DNA from: Synechococcus sp. CBW1107
GTDB taxonomy: Bacteria; Cyanobacteriota; Cyanobacteriia; PCC-6307; Cyanobiaceae
DNA length: 64,000 nucleotides
Direction: 5' to 3'
NCBI RefSeq assembly: GCF_015841355.1
Contig: NZ_CP064908.1
Location: 682,001-746,000, forward strand
This document shows positions 27,287 through 37,753 of this stretch, in pieces. Numbering within the stretch: the first letter of the stretch is position 1; each line of letters starts with the position of its first letter. The notes below the pieces were generated by a model that was not told where the DNA came from, searched no databases, and saw only the letters and a list, made by a program, of their open reading frames with translations. The translations under genes were made by a program, and so were the position numbers.

Positions 27287-27925
27287 CTAGCGGGGAGGGG
27301 TGAGCGGGGAGGTGGGGGTGACCGCGGGGCTGGCGGCCGGGGTGGCCGTGCGCCGCGGCAGGGGCACCATCAGGCCGAAGGCGGCGGTGATCGCCAGGGC
27401 CGCCAGACCGGCGGCGGGGGCGGCCAGGCGCTGGCGCAGAGGCACGCGCTCCAGGATTTCGCGGCGGTGCAGGGGGCGATCGGGGGGCAGGCTGAACCCC
27501 AGCTGAACACGGGGATCGAGGCGGAGCTGATCCAGACAGCGCACCAGATCCGCCAGCTCGGCATCATCGAAGCTGAGCTCAAGGGGCTGGGTTTCGGGCT
27601 GACTGCTGAGCAGGCGCAGGCGGTGGGCCTGACGGTTGCGCAGGCCGCCCCGGGACGAGGAGACCGGCTCCATCTGCACCGGATCCGTGGCCGCCCCCAT
27701 CGGCCGCGGCACGGAACTCACGAGATGGCGTGCGTAGGGCAGAACCACGGCCAGCAGGGCCTGGAGGTGATCGCGTTTGCCCTCCAGGGTGGGATGACCA
27801 GCCAGATCGAGCTCCCAACCCGAGAGGATACCGATCACCTCCGGGCCGTGGCCGGCGGAGAGATCAGGGAGTCCGTCGATGCGCAGGCGACAGCTGGTCT
27901 GCTCGTAGCGGTAACTGAGTTTCAT
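27287..27925 (-). CDS. DUF4335 protein with C-terminal membrane helix
   Basis: 212 residues. The family start [23 protein letters not shown] is partly visible, followed by a soluble domain and a hydrophobic helix ([18 protein letters not shown], about residues 172-190) with a Thr/Pro-rich tail. The function is unknown. It overlaps the DUF3038 gene by 4 bases, an arrangement typical of cyanobacteria, so the two products probably act together. Confidence 0.75.
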   Translation of the reverse strand: MKLSYRYEQTSCRLRIDGLPDLSAGHGPEVIGILSGWELDLAGHPTLEGKRDHLQALLAVVLPYARHLVSSVPRPMGAATDPVQMEPVSSSRGGLRNRQAHRLRLLSSQPETQPLELSFDDAELADLVRCLDQLRLDPRVQLGFSLPPDRPLHRREILERVPLRQRLAAPAAGLAALAITAAFGLMVPLPRRTATPAASPAVTPTSPLTPPR

Positions 27926-28503
27926 GCCACGGCATCCATCAGGCTGGCCTTGAGACGATCGAAACCGCCCCGGCCGGCGCCGAAGGCCAGCCCCTGAACC
28001 AGCTGACGCTGAAGCCGGAGCCCCTCCTGGGGATCCAGCAACTTCTGCACGCCGCCACGGCGGGGATTGAGACGTTCGCGCACAAGCTCATCGAGCCTGG
28101 AGCGGAACAGCTGCCAGCGCTGCTGGGTGACCGGTTCAGGTTCAGAGGCCGAGAGCAGCTGGCGCAGCATCGGGTAGAGCCGCTCGGCCATGGCACAGAG
28201 CAGGCTGATCAGGGCATCGGTTTCCGCTTCGCTGAGTTCGCCCCGGCGGCAGGCCAGCCTCAACGGGTTGTAGCAGCGCCGCTTCCACAGCTCCACACGG
28301 TTGGGAAAGAGCGAACCGAAACCGAGCTGGCTGGCCATCCAGACCATGGCTTCACCGCCATTGAGATCGAGGGCCTCGACACTGAGCAGCATCAGGTCGA
28401 GGCGCTCCAGCCCACGGCGCGAGAGTCGGGACGCAGGCCCTGGCGGTGGGGACTGCTCCACGGGGGCTTCCCCGGTTGGAGCGGTGATCGTGATGTCGGC
28501 CAT
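27922..28503 (-). CDS. DUF3038 protein
   Basis: 193 residues, soluble and helical. [22 protein letters not shown] and [18 protein letters not shown] match the cyanobacterial DUF3038 pattern as I remember it. The function is unknown. It is translationally coupled (ATGA-type overlap) to the DUF4335 gene and diverges from apt. Confidence 0.75.
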   Translation of the reverse strand: MADITITAPTGEAPVEQSPPPGPASRLSRRGLERLDLMLLSVEALDLNGGEAMVWMASQLGFGSLFPNRVELWKRRCYNPLRLACRRGELSEAETDALISLLCAMAERLYPMLRQLLSASEPEPVTQQRWQLFRSRLDELVRERLNPRRGGVQKLLDPQEGLRLQRQLVQGLAFGAGRGGFDRLKASLMDAVA

Positions 28504-28554
28504 GGCTGCGATGATGCCAGCGCCCGCGCCGATCCGTCACCCGATCGCTTCTCC

Positions 28555-29112
28555 ATGGCCCTGAGCACCACACCCCCCGAGCTGGACGAGCCCATTGATC
28601 TGCGGGGACTGGTCAGGGATGTGCCCGATTTCCCCAAGCCCGGCATCCTCTTCCGCGACCTCACTCCGCTGATGCGTGACCCACGAGGCTGGAAGGAAGT
28701 GGTGCGCCTGTTGTCGGGGGTCTGCGCGCAGCTGCGCCCGGATCTGATCGTGGGCATCGAATCCCGCGGCTTCATCGTGGGCACCGCCCTGGCCACGGCT
28801 GTGGAGATCGGCTTCGTGCCGGTGCGCAAGCCCGGCAAGCTGCCCGGCCAGGTGCGCGCCGTGAACTACGCCCTAGAATACGGCCACGACCGCCTCGAGA
28901 TCCAGCACGATGCCCTCGCGGGCGGGCCGCGGGTGCTGATCGTCGACGACCTGCTGGCCACCGGCGGCACTGCCGCGGCCTGCGCCCAACTGGTGACCGA
29001 AGCCGGTGGCGACCTCTGCGGCTATGGCTTCGTGGCGGAGCTGGCGGGCCTCGGCGGGCGGGCGCGCCTGCTGGGAGACCATCCGGTGGAATCCCTGATC
29101 GTCTACGCCTGA
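28555..29112 (+). CDS. apt: Adenine phosphoribosyltransferase
   Basis: 185 residues. Apt salvages adenine to AMP with [24 protein letters not shown] is the family N-terminus, [11 protein letters not shown] binds the base region, RKPGKLP is the flexible loop, and [16 protein letters not shown] is the PRPP-binding signature. It is divergent from DUF3038 by about 50 bases and convergent with a DUF2949 gene 2 bases after its stop. Confidence 0.96.
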   Translation: MALSTTPPELDEPIDLRGLVRDVPDFPKPGILFRDLTPLMRDPRGWKEVVRLLSGVCAQLRPDLIVGIESRGFIVGTALATAVEIGFVPVRKPGKLPGQVRAVNYALEYGHDRLEIQHDALAGGPRVLIVDDLLATGGTAAACAQLVTEAGGDLCGYGFVAELAGLGGRARLLGDHPVESLIVYA

Positions 29113-29114
29113 CT

Positions 29115-29327
29115 TCAGATCTGCTGGTCCTGCCAGGCCAGCACCTGATCAAACTGATCGAGGCTGATCAGTCCGAAACGCCAGAGGATCACCGGCAGGG
29201 GAGCCTGCTCCTGATCGGCCTGGCGGATTCCCAGCGCCAGGGCGTTCTCGCTCAGTCCCTGCTCATAGCGCAGATAACGCACCAGGGCTGAGGAGGGAAC
29301 CGGCTGGGGGGAGGTGCTGATCACCAT
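29115..29327 (-). CDS. DUF2949 small protein
   Basis: 70 residues from ATG 29327; a farther start at 29399 would overlap the upstream gene and lengthen it beyond the family size. The core LVRYLRYEQGLSENALALGI and PLPVILWRFGLISLDQFDQV match DUF2949, a cyanobacterial family without known function. It lies downstream of the UbiH-like gene on the same strand. Confidence 0.7.
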   Translation of the reverse strand: MVISTSPQPVPSSALVRYLRYEQGLSENALALGIRQADQEQAPLPVILWRFGLISLDQFDQVLAWQDQQI

Positions 29328-29376
29328 CGGAATATCCAGAGCGCTCGGGCTCACCGGGGTCGTGGCCGTTCTGCCT

Positions 29377-30609
29377 TCACTCTGACCAGCGTGCCGCAAG
29401 GCGGCAAGGGCCCAGGGTCATGGCCTTGAGACTGAGGTGCCTCAGGGCACCGGAGCGGCGCATGAGACCCAGAGCCAGCCGGCGGACCTTCAGCAGCAGA
29501 GGCTGCCGGTTGGAGAAGATCCGCACCAGCAGGTCGGTGCTGAGCAGGGTGAGCAGCACATCTGGCCAGCGGCGGTGTCCGTAGGCCCCCGCCACCGCGG
29601 CAGGTGAGAGCTGTCCTGCCGCCGCCCGCAGGGCCTGCCGCTGCAGTTCCTCCACATCCCGCCAGCAGAGATTCATCCCCTGGCCGCCCACGGGATGGCA
29701 GCGATGGGCCGCCTCACCCACCAGGGCGAGCGAGCCGCGGTGGAAGCGGCAGGCGAGCTCCAGGGCCACCGGGAAGGCCCGGGGCGTGTCGAGCAGTGCC
29801 TCGGGCTGCAGGCTGTCCGGAAGAGCGGCGGCGAGGGCATCGAGAAAGGCCACGGGATCGAGCCCTTCCAGCCGTCGCAGATGCTCAGCCGGTGCGCTCC
29901 ACACCAGCTGGGCGGCACCGTCGCCAAGGGGAAGCACCGCGAAGGGACCCTGGCGGCGGAAGAGCTCCCAGGCCCGATCGGGGGCCGAGCCACGCAGACG
30001 CACCTGGGCGGTCAGACAGCCCTGGCCGTAAGGCCGACTCCAGCGGCTGATCCCCGCCGCCTCCCGGGTGGGCGAGGCGCTGCCGTCGGCGGCCACCACA
30101 AGGTCGGGCGGATCGAGGGAGTCGGGAAGAGGGGGTGGTGTCTCGCCCAGGCTCAGGCTGATGCCGGGATGGGCTTCAAGGTGCTCCAGCAACCGTTGCA
30201 TCAGCGGCTGATGCTGCAGGATCCAGCCCACGGCGGCGCCGTGATCGCAGCGACCTGTGCCGAACCCGACGTCGACAGGGCCGAAGCCGATCGCTCGCCC
30301 CGCCTCCAGATCACAGAGGCCGAGCGAGCGGAACGGAACCGCCGCCTCCGCCAGCTGCGACCAGAGCCCCAGGCGCCGCAGAAACAGCCGACTGGAGTGG
30401 CTGAGGGCATAGGCGCGACGACGGGCCTGCAGCTGAACGCCGCTGAGCGGATCCACCAGCTGCACCCGCCAGCCCGCCTGGGCCAGGGCGAGGGCCGCCA
30501 GGGCACCGGTCGGGCCCCCACCGAGCACACGGGCCCGAAGCAGGGGCGACGGCCCAGTGATGCGAGGACAGGGTGGGGCCAGCACAGGGGCCGGGGCAAG
30601 GGCGCTCAT
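29377..30609 (-). CDS. FAD-dependent hydroxylase, UbiH/COQ6 family
   Basis: 410 residues from ATG 30609. The N-terminal Rossmann motif reads ARVLGGGPTGALAALALAQAGW, the second FAD motif is PDLVVAADGSAS, and the third is ALVGEAAHRCHPVGGQGMNL. These define single-component aromatic hydroxylases used in quinone or related ring hydroxylation. In cyanobacteria the substrate of this group is not settled; a quinone or carotenoid-linked role is possible. The C-terminus is basic and may touch the membrane. Confidence 0.87.
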   Translation of the reverse strand: MSALAPAPVLAPPCPRITGPSPLLRARVLGGGPTGALAALALAQAGWRVQLVDPLSGVQLQARRRAYALSHSSRLFLRRLGLWSQLAEAAVPFRSLGLCDLEAGRAIGFGPVDVGFGTGRCDHGAAVGWILQHQPLMQRLLEHLEAHPGISLSLGETPPPLPDSLDPPDLVVAADGSASPTREAAGISRWSRPYGQGCLTAQVRLRGSAPDRAWELFRRQGPFAVLPLGDGAAQLVWSAPAEHLRRLEGLDPVAFLDALAAALPDSLQPEALLDTPRAFPVALELACRFHRGSLALVGEAAHRCHPVGGQGMNLCWRDVEELQRQALRAAAGQLSPAAVAGAYGHRRWPDVLLTLLSTDLLVRIFSNRQPLLLKVRRLALGLMRRSGALRHLSLKAMTLGPCRLAARWSE

Positions 30610-30626
30610 GGACTCAGCGGCGGCCA

Positions 30627-30658
30627 CAAGAAAGCCGCAACAGAAAGTCTGCTGCGGC
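30627..30658 (-). terminator. Rho-independent terminator of the hli gene
   Basis: On the minus strand GCCGCAGCAGA (ending near 30648) and TCTGTTGCGGC form an 11-bp stem with a CTT loop and one G-T pair, followed by TTTCTTG. It lies 26 bases after the hli stop and separates hli from the UbiH-like gene. This is the clearest intrinsic terminator in the window. Confidence 0.85.
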
Positions 30659-30683
30659 CTGAAGATGAGTGCGTTGGCCGGGT

Positions 30684-30968
30684 TCAGCCGATGCCGAGCA
30701 GGCCGCGGGTGAAGGCCTCGCCACCCAGGGCGAATTCGGTGGCCAGCAGAGCGATGAAGCCCAGCATGGCCATGCGGCCGTTCAGCTTCTCGGCGCGCTC
30801 ATGGAAACCCCAGCCGCTCTCGGGGCTCACCACTTCCATGCGGGGCTCGGTGGCGAAGGCATTGAGGCGGCCGCCGTCTTCGGTGGTGACGGTGGCGCCG
30901 CGGATGGTGGCCCGCTCGCTGGCGGTCACAGGGGCCGAGCTGGGGGCGGTGGCGGTGGATTGAGCCAT
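30684..30968 (-). CDS. hli: High-light-inducible protein (Hli/Scp family)
   Basis: 94 residues from ATG 30968, preceded by GGAG at a good spacing. A variable hydrophilic N-terminal half is followed by the chlorophyll-binding helix ERAEKLNGRMAMLGFIALL with the conserved Glu-x-x-Asn-Gly-Arg. Hlips bind chlorophyll and carotenoid as dimers, protect photosystem assembly and dissipate excess light in thylakoids. The upstream region holds a site like the RpaB-bound HLR1 element, and a strong terminator follows, so it is probably a single-gene light-stress transcript. Confidence 0.93.
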   Translation of the reverse strand: MAQSTATAPSSAPVTASERATIRGATVTTEDGGRLNAFATEPRMEVVSPESGWGFHERAEKLNGRMAMLGFIALLATEFALGGEAFTRGLLGIG

Positions 30969-30992
30969 GGAGGTCTCCGTTTCGATGAACTC

Positions 30993-31010
30993 AATGTAAC
31001 ACATTGTTGC
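30993..31010 (-). promoter_or_regulatory. HLR1-like (RpaB) site upstream of hli
   Basis: On the minus strand the sequence GCAACAAT-GT-GTTACATT ends 24 bases before the hli start codon. HLR1 is described as two direct 8-base repeats of the (G/T)TTACA(T/A)(T/A) type with a 2-base spacer. The second half-site here is perfect and the first matches at 6 of 8 positions. TACATT could also serve as the -10 hexamer with TTTACG as -35, 16 bases apart. Confidence 0.5.
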
Positions 31011-31045
31011 GGAACGTAAACACCCGTTGGCGGAAGCGGGGCGCT

Positions 31046-31690
31046 TCAGCGCAGGCGCTTCAGGCACAGCTCCTCGAAAGCCGGCCGCAGCAGGTAGGGG
31101 TACTCGCCCACCCAGATCCTGAGCTGCGGGATCCAGGCGTCGCTCATGGCATCGATCCGGGAGAAGTCGGGACGCTCGCTGAGCACCAGACCGCGCACGA
31201 CCATGCCGCGGCGGATGGTCTGGTGCTTCTTCTCCATCGGGAAGCGCACCGAGCCCAGGTAGCCGTCGTCGTCCTCCAGCTCCAGGGACAGCCAGGTGCG
31301 CCGGTTCTCCACGAGCTCCAGCCGACCGCGCTGATCCGCCTGCTCCTTGCGCTGCTCCACCAGCTCCTTGGTGAACAGATCGCCCACCCGCGCCTCGTAG
31401 AGCGCCGCGCGGGGATAGCGGCGCAGCGTGGCATTCCTGCGGCCAGCCTCCAGGATCGGGCCCCAGAGCACATAGAGCAGCAGGACGAAGCCCGCCACCA
31501 GCCAGACCGACGCGAAGCGGTAGGAGAACTGGCTCTGGGCGATCAGCAGCGAGATCACCCCGCCGATCACCGAGATCAGCACCCGTTGCAGGATCTTCTG
31601 AGGATTGCCGCTGCAGAAGCTGAACTGGGGTCCGCTGGCCACCGCCGGAATCAGCCGCTGCAGTTCACCGGGCTTGAGGGGAATCAGCAT
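31046..31690 (-). CDS. Conserved cyanobacterial membrane protein
   Basis: 214 residues. Two hydrophobic segments (VLISVIGGVISLLIAQ, then FASVWLVAGFVLLLYVLWGP, about residues 37-80) precede a soluble domain of about 130 residues (RRYPRAALYEARVGDLFTKE, LSLELEDDDGYLGSVRFPM). I know similar proteins in cyanobacteria and plastids without a firm function; some are labelled as phosphate permease, which the topology does not support. It starts 4 bases after the dapB stop on the same strand. Confidence 0.75.
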   Translation of the reverse strand: MLIPLKPGELQRLIPAVASGPQFSFCSGNPQKILQRVLISVIGGVISLLIAQSQFSYRFASVWLVAGFVLLLYVLWGPILEAGRRNATLRRYPRAALYEARVGDLFTKELVEQRKEQADQRGRLELVENRRTWLSLELEDDDGYLGSVRFPMEKKHQTIRRGMVVRGLVLSERPDFSRIDAMSDAWIPQLRIWVGEYPYLLRPAFEELCLKRLR

Positions 31691-31694
31691 GGCG

Positions 31695-32552
31695 TCAGAG
31701 CAGGCGCTCGAGCCCGTAGACCAGGCCCTGCAACTGCCGCACCCGCCGCAGGGTGAGCAGCACGCCGGGCATGTAGGCGGAGCGTTCGATCGTGTCGTGA
31801 CGCAGGGTGTAGGTCTCTCCGGGCGCGCCGAACATCACTTCCTGGTGGGCCACCAGCCCGGGCAGCCGCAGCGAGTGCAACCGCAGGCCGCTCGGCCGCT
31901 GACCGCCGCGGCAGCCCGCCAGGGTTTCGTGCTCCTCCACCTGGGGGACGTTGAAGGATTTGCCCAGCTCCTCGATCAGCTCGGCGGTCTTGAGACAGGT
32001 GCCGCTGGGGGCATCGGCCTTGCGGTTGTGGTGAAGCTCGGTGAGCTCGGCGAAGTCGTAGAAGCGGGCGGCGGCGGCGGCGGCCTGCTGCAGCAGCACC
32101 ATGCCCACGGAGAAATTGGGAATCACGGCACCGCCGATGCCGGCCTTGTCGGCGAACACCGCCAGCTCAGCCAGTTGCTCGGGGCTCAGGCCGGTGGTGC
32201 CGATCACCGGATGGACGCCGTAGGCGATCGCGGCGCGGGTGTGCTCATGAACGACGGAGGGATGGGTGAAATCCACCAGCACCGCGCCGGCGCCGGGACC
32301 ATCGCCCCGCACCAGCTGGCTGGCCTGGCAGAGGCAGCCTTCGAAGTCGGCGGTGATCGCCACCTCCAGTTCCCCCAGCCCCAGCTCCAGACCCACGTCG
32401 AGCCCCTCCTTGTCAGGGGTGGTGTCGATCGCGCCGAGCAGGCGGCAATCCTCCGCCGCAGTCACGGCTTTGACCACTTCGGCCCCCATGCGGCCCAGGG
32501 CACCGGCCACCACCACCGGAATCGAGGCGGGGCGCGCGTCGGTGGGGGTCAT
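31695..32552 (-). CDS. dapB: 4-hydroxy-tetrahydrodipicolinate reductase
   Basis: 285 residues. DapB reduces the dihydrodipicolinate intermediate to tetrahydrodipicolinate for lysine and diaminopimelate. Motifs: VVVAGALGRMGAEV (NAD(P) loop), VDFTHPSVV, VIGTTGLS, IPNFSVGM, and ELHHNRKADAPSGT with the catalytic His and Lys. It supplies DAP for peptidoglycan and diverges from chlH across about 140 bases that must hold both promoters. Confidence 0.95.
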   Translation of the reverse strand: MTPTDARPASIPVVVAGALGRMGAEVVKAVTAAEDCRLLGAIDTTPDKEGLDVGLELGLGELEVAITADFEGCLCQASQLVRGDGPGAGAVLVDFTHPSVVHEHTRAAIAYGVHPVIGTTGLSPEQLAELAVFADKAGIGGAVIPNFSVGMVLLQQAAAAAARFYDFAELTELHHNRKADAPSGTCLKTAELIEELGKSFNVPQVEEHETLAGCRGGQRPSGLRLHSLRLPGLVAHQEVMFGAPGETYTLRHDTIERSAYMPGVLLTLRRVRQLQGLVYGLERLL

Positions 32553-32694
32553 GGGCCGGACGTGATCGCTGCGTGGAGGGAGCCTATGGCGTCGATTCCC
32601 ACCCCGGCGTCACTCCTGTAAAGCCTTGGGGAGCAAAGTCGCGGGGCTGGAGGAGCTTTCGTAGGCTCCTTCACATTGCTCAACTCCAGCGCCG

Positions 32695-35600
32695 ATGTTC
32701 ACGCAGGTCCGCTCCGCCAACCGCCGGGTCAGCCCCGGCAACGGCGAGGCCCCAGCCGGCAGTGAAGGTCGGGCGGTGATGCGTGCGGTCTACGTGGTGC
32801 TCGAGCCCCAGTACCAGAACGCGCTCACCCAGGCGGCCACCAGCCTCAACGCCACCAACCCCGCCCTGGCGGTCGATCTGAGCGGCTACCTGATCGAGGA
32901 GCTGCGTGATCCGGAGAACTACGCCGCCTTCTGCGCCGATGTGGCCGAAGCCGATGTCTTCATCGCCTCGCTGATCTTCATCGAGGATCTGGCCCAGAAG
33001 GTGGTGGAGGCCGTGGCGCCCCACCGCGATCGCCTCAAGGCTGCCGTGGTGTTCCCCTCCATGCCGGAGGTGATGCGGCTCAACAAGCTGGGCACGTTCT
33101 CGATGGCCCAGCTGGGCCAGAGCAAGAGCGCCATCGCCAGCTTCATGAAGAAGCGGAAGGAGGCCAATGGCGCCGGCTTCCAGGACGCGATGTTGAAACT
33201 GCTCAACACCCTGCCCACGGTTCTGAAGTATCTGCCGGTGGAGAAGGCGCAGGACGCCCGCTCCTTCATGCTCAGCTTCCAGTACTGGCTCGGGGGTACG
33301 CCGGACAACCTGCGCAACTTCCTGTTGATGCTGGCCGACAAATACGTGTTCCCCCGGGGCGACACCGGCCGGCCCGAGCTCGAGGTGGCCGAGCCGGTGG
33401 TGTTCCCGGACCTGGGTCTCTGGCACCCCCTGGCGCCGGGGATGTTCGAGGATCTCAAGGAATACCTGAACTGGAGCGACAGCCGAGCCGACCTGAGCGA
33501 GAAGGCCCGAGGCGGACCGGTGATCGGCCTGGTGCTGCAGCGCAGCCACATCGTCACCGGCGATGAGGCCCACTACGTGGCTGTGATCCAGGAACTGGAA
33601 TACCGGGGCGCCACGGTGATCCCGGTGTTCTGCGGCGGGCTCGACTTCTCCAAGCCCGTGAAGGCGTTCTTCTACGACCCGCTCAATCCCGATCAGCCGA
33701 TCGTGGATGGGGTGGTGAGTCTCACGGGCTTCGCTCTGATCGGCGGCCCGGCCCGCCAGGACCACCCCCGCGCCATCGAGGCGCTCTCGAAACTGAACCG
33801 GCCCTACATGGTCGCCCTGCCGCTGGTGTTCCAGACCACCCAGGAGTGGGAGGAGAGCGACCTGGGCCTGCACCCCGTGCAGGTGGCCCTGCAGATCGCC
33901 ATCCCCGAACTCGATGGCGCCATTGAGCCGATCGTGCTCAGCGGCCGCGATGACGCCACCGGCAAGGCTCACACCCTCCAGGACCGGGTGGAAGCGATCG
34001 CCGAGCGGGTGATCCGCTGGGCCTCTCTGCGCACCAAGCCCCGCATCGACAAGAAGCTGGCGATCACGGTCTTCAGCTTCCCCCCTGACAAGGGCAACGT
34101 CGGCACCGCGGCCTACCTGGATGTCTTCGGCTCCATCCACCGGGTGCTGGAGGAGATGAAGCGCAAGGGCTACGACGTGCAGAACCTGCCACGGGATTCC
34201 AAGGCGCTGATGGAGGCGGTGATCAACGACCCCGAAGCACTCCAGGGTGCACCTGAGCTGGCGATCGCCCACCGAATGAGTGTCGAGGAGTATGAGCGGC
34301 TCACCCCCTATTCCGAACGTCTGGAGGAGAACTGGGGCAAGCCCCCGGGCAACCTCAACTCCGACGGCACCAACCTGCTGATCTACGGCCGCCACTTCGG
34401 CAACGTGTTCGTCGGCGTTCAGCCCACCTTCGGCTACGAAGGCGATCCGATGCGGCTGCTGTATTCCCGCAGTGCCAGCCCCCATCACGGCTTCGCCGCC
34501 TACTACACCTATCTCGAGAAGGTCTGGGGCGCCGATGCGGTCCTGCACTTCGGCACCCACGGTTCGCTGGAATTCATGCCCGGCAAACAGATGGGCATGA
34601 GCGAAACCTGCTACCCGGATTCACTGATCGGCGCCCTTCCGAATCTGTACTACTACGCAGCCAACAACCCCTCGGAAGCCACGATCGCCAAGCGGCGGGG
34701 TTATGCCGCCACGATCAGCTATCTCACCCCACCGGCCGAGAATGCCGGGCTCTACAAGGGGCTGAAGGAACTGGGCGAACTGGTGGGCTCCTACCAGCAG
34801 CTGCGCGAAAGCAGCCGTGGCGTGCAGATCGTCAACGCGATCGTGGAAACGGCCCGCCAGTGCAATCTCGACAAGGACGTGACCCTGCCGCAGGCGGATG
34901 CCGGCGAGCTCGACCTCGACGGCCGTGATCGCGTGGTGGGGGCGCTCTACAGCCAGCTGATGGAAATCGAGAGCCGGCTGCTGCCCTGCGGCCTGCACAC
35001 GATCGGCAAGCCGCCCACCGCCGAGGAGGCGATCGCCACCCTGGTGAACATCGCCGCGCTGGAGCGGGAGGAGGAGGGTTACCGCAGCCTGCCGGCTCTG
35101 CTGGCCGAGAGCCTGGGCCGCACGATCGATGACGTGTACCGCGGCAATGACGCCGGGGTCCTGGCCGATGTGGAGCTGAACCAACGGATCACCGAGGCCT
35201 GCCGCGGGGCGGTGGCCTCGATGGTGCGCGCGGTCACCGGCAGCGATGGACGGGTGGATCTCAAGGGCCGCTTCGGCTGGTTCTTCGCCCTGCTGGAGCG
35301 CTTCGGCTATGAGCGGCCCAGCCCCTGGCTGAGCTCCTGCCGCGCCTCGGGTTTTGCGGCGGTCGAGCCCACGGAGCTCGACCGGCTCTTCGGCTACCTG
35401 CGCTTCTGCCTCGAGCAGATCTGCGCCGACATGGAGATGGAGAGCCTGCTGCGGGCTCTCGACGGCGAATACGTGATCCCCGGCCCTGGTGGTGATCCGA
35501 TCCGCAACCCCGGCGTGCTGCCCAGCGGCAAGAACATCCATGCCCTCGACCCCCAGGCGATCCCCACCCGCGCCGCCATCGCCGCCGCCAAGGTGGTGGT

Positions 35601-36717
35601 GGATCGTCTGATCGAGCGCCAGAGGGCCGAACAGGGCACCTGGCCCGAAACGATCGCCTGCGTGCTCTGGGGTACCGACAACATCAAGACCTACGGCGAA
35701 TCCCTCGCCCAGATCCTCTGGTTCATCGGCGTGCGCCCCGTGCCCGATTCCCTCGGCCGGGTCAACAAGCTGGAGCTGATCTCCCTGGAAGAGCTGGGCC
35801 GTCCGCGCATCGACGTGGTGGTGAACTGCAGCGGAGTGTTCCGCGATCTGTTCATCAACCAGATGGGCCTGATCGATCAGGGCGTGAAGATGGCCGCCGA
35901 GGCTGATGAGCCGCTGGAGCTGAACTTCGTTCGCAAGCACTCCCAGGACCAGGCGGCGGCCCAGGGCATCAGCCTGCGCGAGGCGGCCACGCGGGTGTTC
36001 TCCAATGCCAGCGGCAGCTATTCCTCCAATGTGAACCTGGCTGTCGAGAACAGCACCTGGGAAGAGGAGGGAGAACTGCAGGAGATGTACCTCTCTCGAA
36101 AAACCTTCGCCTTCAACGCCGACAACCCCGGCGAAATGAACCAGAACCGCGAAGTCTTCGAATCGGCGATGAAAACCGTCGACGTCACCTTCCAGAACCT
36201 CGATTCGGCTGAGATCTCTCTCACCGATGTGAGCCACTACTTCGACTCCGACCCCACCAAGTTGATCGCGGGGCTGCGCGACGATGGCAAAGCTCCGACA
36301 AGCTACATCGCCGACACCACCACCGCCAACGCCCAGGTGCGATCACTGAGCGAAACGATCCGACTCGATTCCCGCACCAAGCTGCTCAATCCCAAGTGGT
36401 ATGAAGGCATGCTCAATTCCGGCTACGAAGGGGTGCGCGAAGTGGCCAAGCGGCTCAACTTCACCCTGGGCTGGAGCGCCACCAGTGGCGCGGTGGATAA
36501 CTTCGTGTATGAAGAGGCCAATGACACCTTCATCAACGACGCCGAGATGCGCAAACGGCTGATGGAACTCAATCCCCACAGCTTCCGCCGCATCGTCGGC
36601 ACCCTGCTGGAAGTGAACGGCCGAGGCTACTGGGACACCAGCGAGGAGAACATCGCCCAGCTCCAGGAGATCTATCAGGAGATCGAAGACCGGATCGAGG
36701 GAGTCACGGCCCCCTGA
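32695..36717 (+). CDS. chlH: Magnesium chelatase subunit H
   Basis: 1340 residues, the normal length for ChlH. It binds protoporphyrin IX and inserts Mg2+ with ChlI and ChlD, the first committed step to chlorophyll. The N-terminal region ([15 protein letters not shown]) leads to a CobN/Mg-chelatase core with [42 protein letters not shown] and [17 protein letters not shown]. An internal ATG at 32779 ([10 protein letters not shown]) is the only other sensible start. No frameshift is seen. Confidence 0.97.
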   Translation: MFTQVRSANRRVSPGNGEAPAGSEGRAVMRAVYVVLEPQYQNALTQAATSLNATNPALAVDLSGYLIEELRDPENYAAFCADVAEADVFIASLIFIEDLAQKVVEAVAPHRDRLKAAVVFPSMPEVMRLNKLGTFSMAQLGQSKSAIASFMKKRKEANGAGFQDAMLKLLNTLPTVLKYLPVEKAQDARSFMLSFQYWLGGTPDNLRNFLLMLADKYVFPRGDTGRPELEVAEPVVFPDLGLWHPLAPGMFEDLKEYLNWSDSRADLSEKARGGPVIGLVLQRSHIVTGDEAHYVAVIQELEYRGATVIPVFCGGLDFSKPVKAFFYDPLNPDQPIVDGVVSLTGFALIGGPARQDHPRAIEALSKLNRPYMVALPLVFQTTQEWEESDLGLHPVQVALQIAIPELDGAIEPIVLSGRDDATGKAHTLQDRVEAIAERVIRWASLRTKPRIDKKLAITVFSFPPDKGNVGTAAYLDVFGSIHRVLEEMKRKGYDVQNLPRDSKALMEAVINDPEALQGAPELAIAHRMSVEEYERLTPYSERLEENWGKPPGNLNSDGTNLLIYGRHFGNVFVGVQPTFGYEGDPMRLLYSRSASPHHGFAAYYTYLEKVWGADAVLHFGTHGSLEFMPGKQMGMSETCYPDSLIGALPNLYYYAANNPSEATIAKRRGYAATISYLTPPAENAGLYKGLKELGELVGSYQQLRESSRGVQIVNAIVETARQCNLDKDVTLPQADAGELDLDGRDRVVGALYSQLMEIESRLLPCGLHTIGKPPTAEEAIATLVNIAALEREEEGYRSLPALLAESLGRTIDDVYRGNDAGVLADVELNQRITEACRGAVASMVRAVTGSDGRVDLKGRFGWFFALLERFGYERPSPWLSSCRASGFAAVEPTELDRLFGYLRFCLEQICADMEMESLLRALDGEYVIPGPGGDPIRNPGVLPSGKNIHALDPQAIPTRAAIAAAKVVVDRLIERQRAEQGTWPETIACVLWGTDNIKTYGESLAQILWFIGVRPVPDSLGRVNKLELISLEELGRPRIDVVVNCSGVFRDLFINQMGLIDQGVKMAAEADEPLELNFVRKHSQDQAAAQGISLREAATRVFSNASGSYSSNVNLAVENSTWEEEGELQEMYLSRKTFAFNADNPGEMNQNREVFESAMKTVDVTFQNLDSAEISLTDVSHYFDSDPTKLIAGLRDDGKAPTSYIADTTTANAQVRSLSETIRLDSRTKLLNPKWYEGMLNSGYEGVREVAKRLNFTLGWSATSGAVDNFVYEEANDTFINDAEMRKRLMELNPHSFRRIVGTLLEVNGRGYWDTSEENIAQLQEIYQEIEDRIEGVTAP

Positions 36718-36721
36718 ACGG

Positions 36722-37675
36722 CTACGGCCAGTCGATCACGGGACCAGCCGGCACCACCCCAGCAGGATTGATGCTGGGGTGGCTCTGGTAGTAATGACCC
36801 TTGATGTGCTGCATGTTCACAGTCTCAGCGACTCCCGGGAAGCAGTAGAGCTCGCGCACGTAGCGCCACAGGTTGGGGTAGTCGACGATCCGGCGCAGGT
36901 TGCACTTGAAATGCCCCACATACACCGCATCGAAGCGCACCAGGGTGGTGAACAGCCGCCAGTCGGCCTCGGTGAGCCGGCTGCCCAGCAGGTAGGGCTG
37001 ATCCGCGAGGCGCTCCTCTAGCAGGTCGAGGGTGGCAAACAGGGGCTGGATCGCCTCATCGTAGGCCTCCTGACTGGTGGCAAAGCCGCAGCGGTACACG
37101 CCGTTGTTCACCGTGTCGTAGATCAGTTGATTAAGCCGGTCAATCTCATCCCATAGATTCTCTGGATAGTAATCACCGGGAGCCGCGCAAAGGCCATCGA
37201 AGGCGTTGTTGAACATGCGAATGATTTCCGAGGATTCGTTGTTCACAATCTGCTCCGTCGCCTTGTCCCAGAGCACAGGTACAGTCACTCGTCCGCTGTA
37301 GCTCGGATCTGAGTTCGTGTAGATCGTGTGCAGAACCCGGGCATGATGGATCGGGTCAGGGATCACCCCTTCACCCGGCTGAAACGTCCATCCCTCCTCA
37401 CCCATCAACCAGTGCACCACCGACACCGAGACCATCGGGCCCAGACCCTTGATGCTGCGGAAGATGGCTGTGCGATGGGCCCATGGGCAGGCATGGGAGA
37501 TGTAGAGGTGATAGCGGTCCGCCTCGGCGCAAAACCCCCCTGTGCCCGTGGGACCGGGCCGGCCGTCCGGCGTCACCCAGTGGCGGAACTGCGAGGCGGA
37601 GCGAATGAACCGGCCACCGCTGCTGCTGGTGTCGTACCACTGGTCGTGCCAGACCCCGTCAACGAGCAGTCCCAC
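36722..37675 (-). CDS. Glutathionyl-hydroquinone reductase (YqjG/ECM4-type GST)
   Basis: 317 residues from GTG 37675. The active-site motif SHACPWAHRT contains the nucleophilic Cys of the Xi/omega-like class that reduces glutathionyl-hydroquinones. It is followed by VPVLWDKATEQIVNNESSEI (glutathione site) and an all-helical C-terminal domain (EADWRLFTTLVRFDAVYVGH). The open frame continues upstream to 38257, but that part is antisense to the nitroreductase gene and lacks family similarity. Its 3' end nearly meets the chlH stop. It may recycle quinones in a photosynthetic cell. Confidence 0.93.
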   Translation of the reverse strand: MGLLVDGVWHDQWYDTSSSGGRFIRSASQFRHWVTPDGRPGPTGTGGFCAEADRYHLYISHACPWAHRTAIFRSIKGLGPMVSVSVVHWLMGEEGWTFQPGEGVIPDPIHHARVLHTIYTNSDPSYSGRVTVPVLWDKATEQIVNNESSEIIRMFNNAFDGLCAAPGDYYPENLWDEIDRLNQLIYDTVNNGVYRCGFATSQEAYDEAIQPLFATLDLLEERLADQPYLLGSRLTEADWRLFTTLVRFDAVYVGHFKCNLRRIVDYPNLWRYVRELYCFPGVAETVNMQHIKGHYYQSHPSINPAGVVPAGPVIDWP

Positions 37676-37753
37676 GCCTGAACTCCAGAGGCGACCACCG
37701 TAACCAGCGAGAGCGGGTAGGGTCGCCTCCTGAGCCTCTGCCACTCCTCTGTC

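Noticed and set aside
32680-34560. 626-codon open frame on minus
   Set aside because: Antisense to chlH in a high-GC genome; composition typical of shadow frames.
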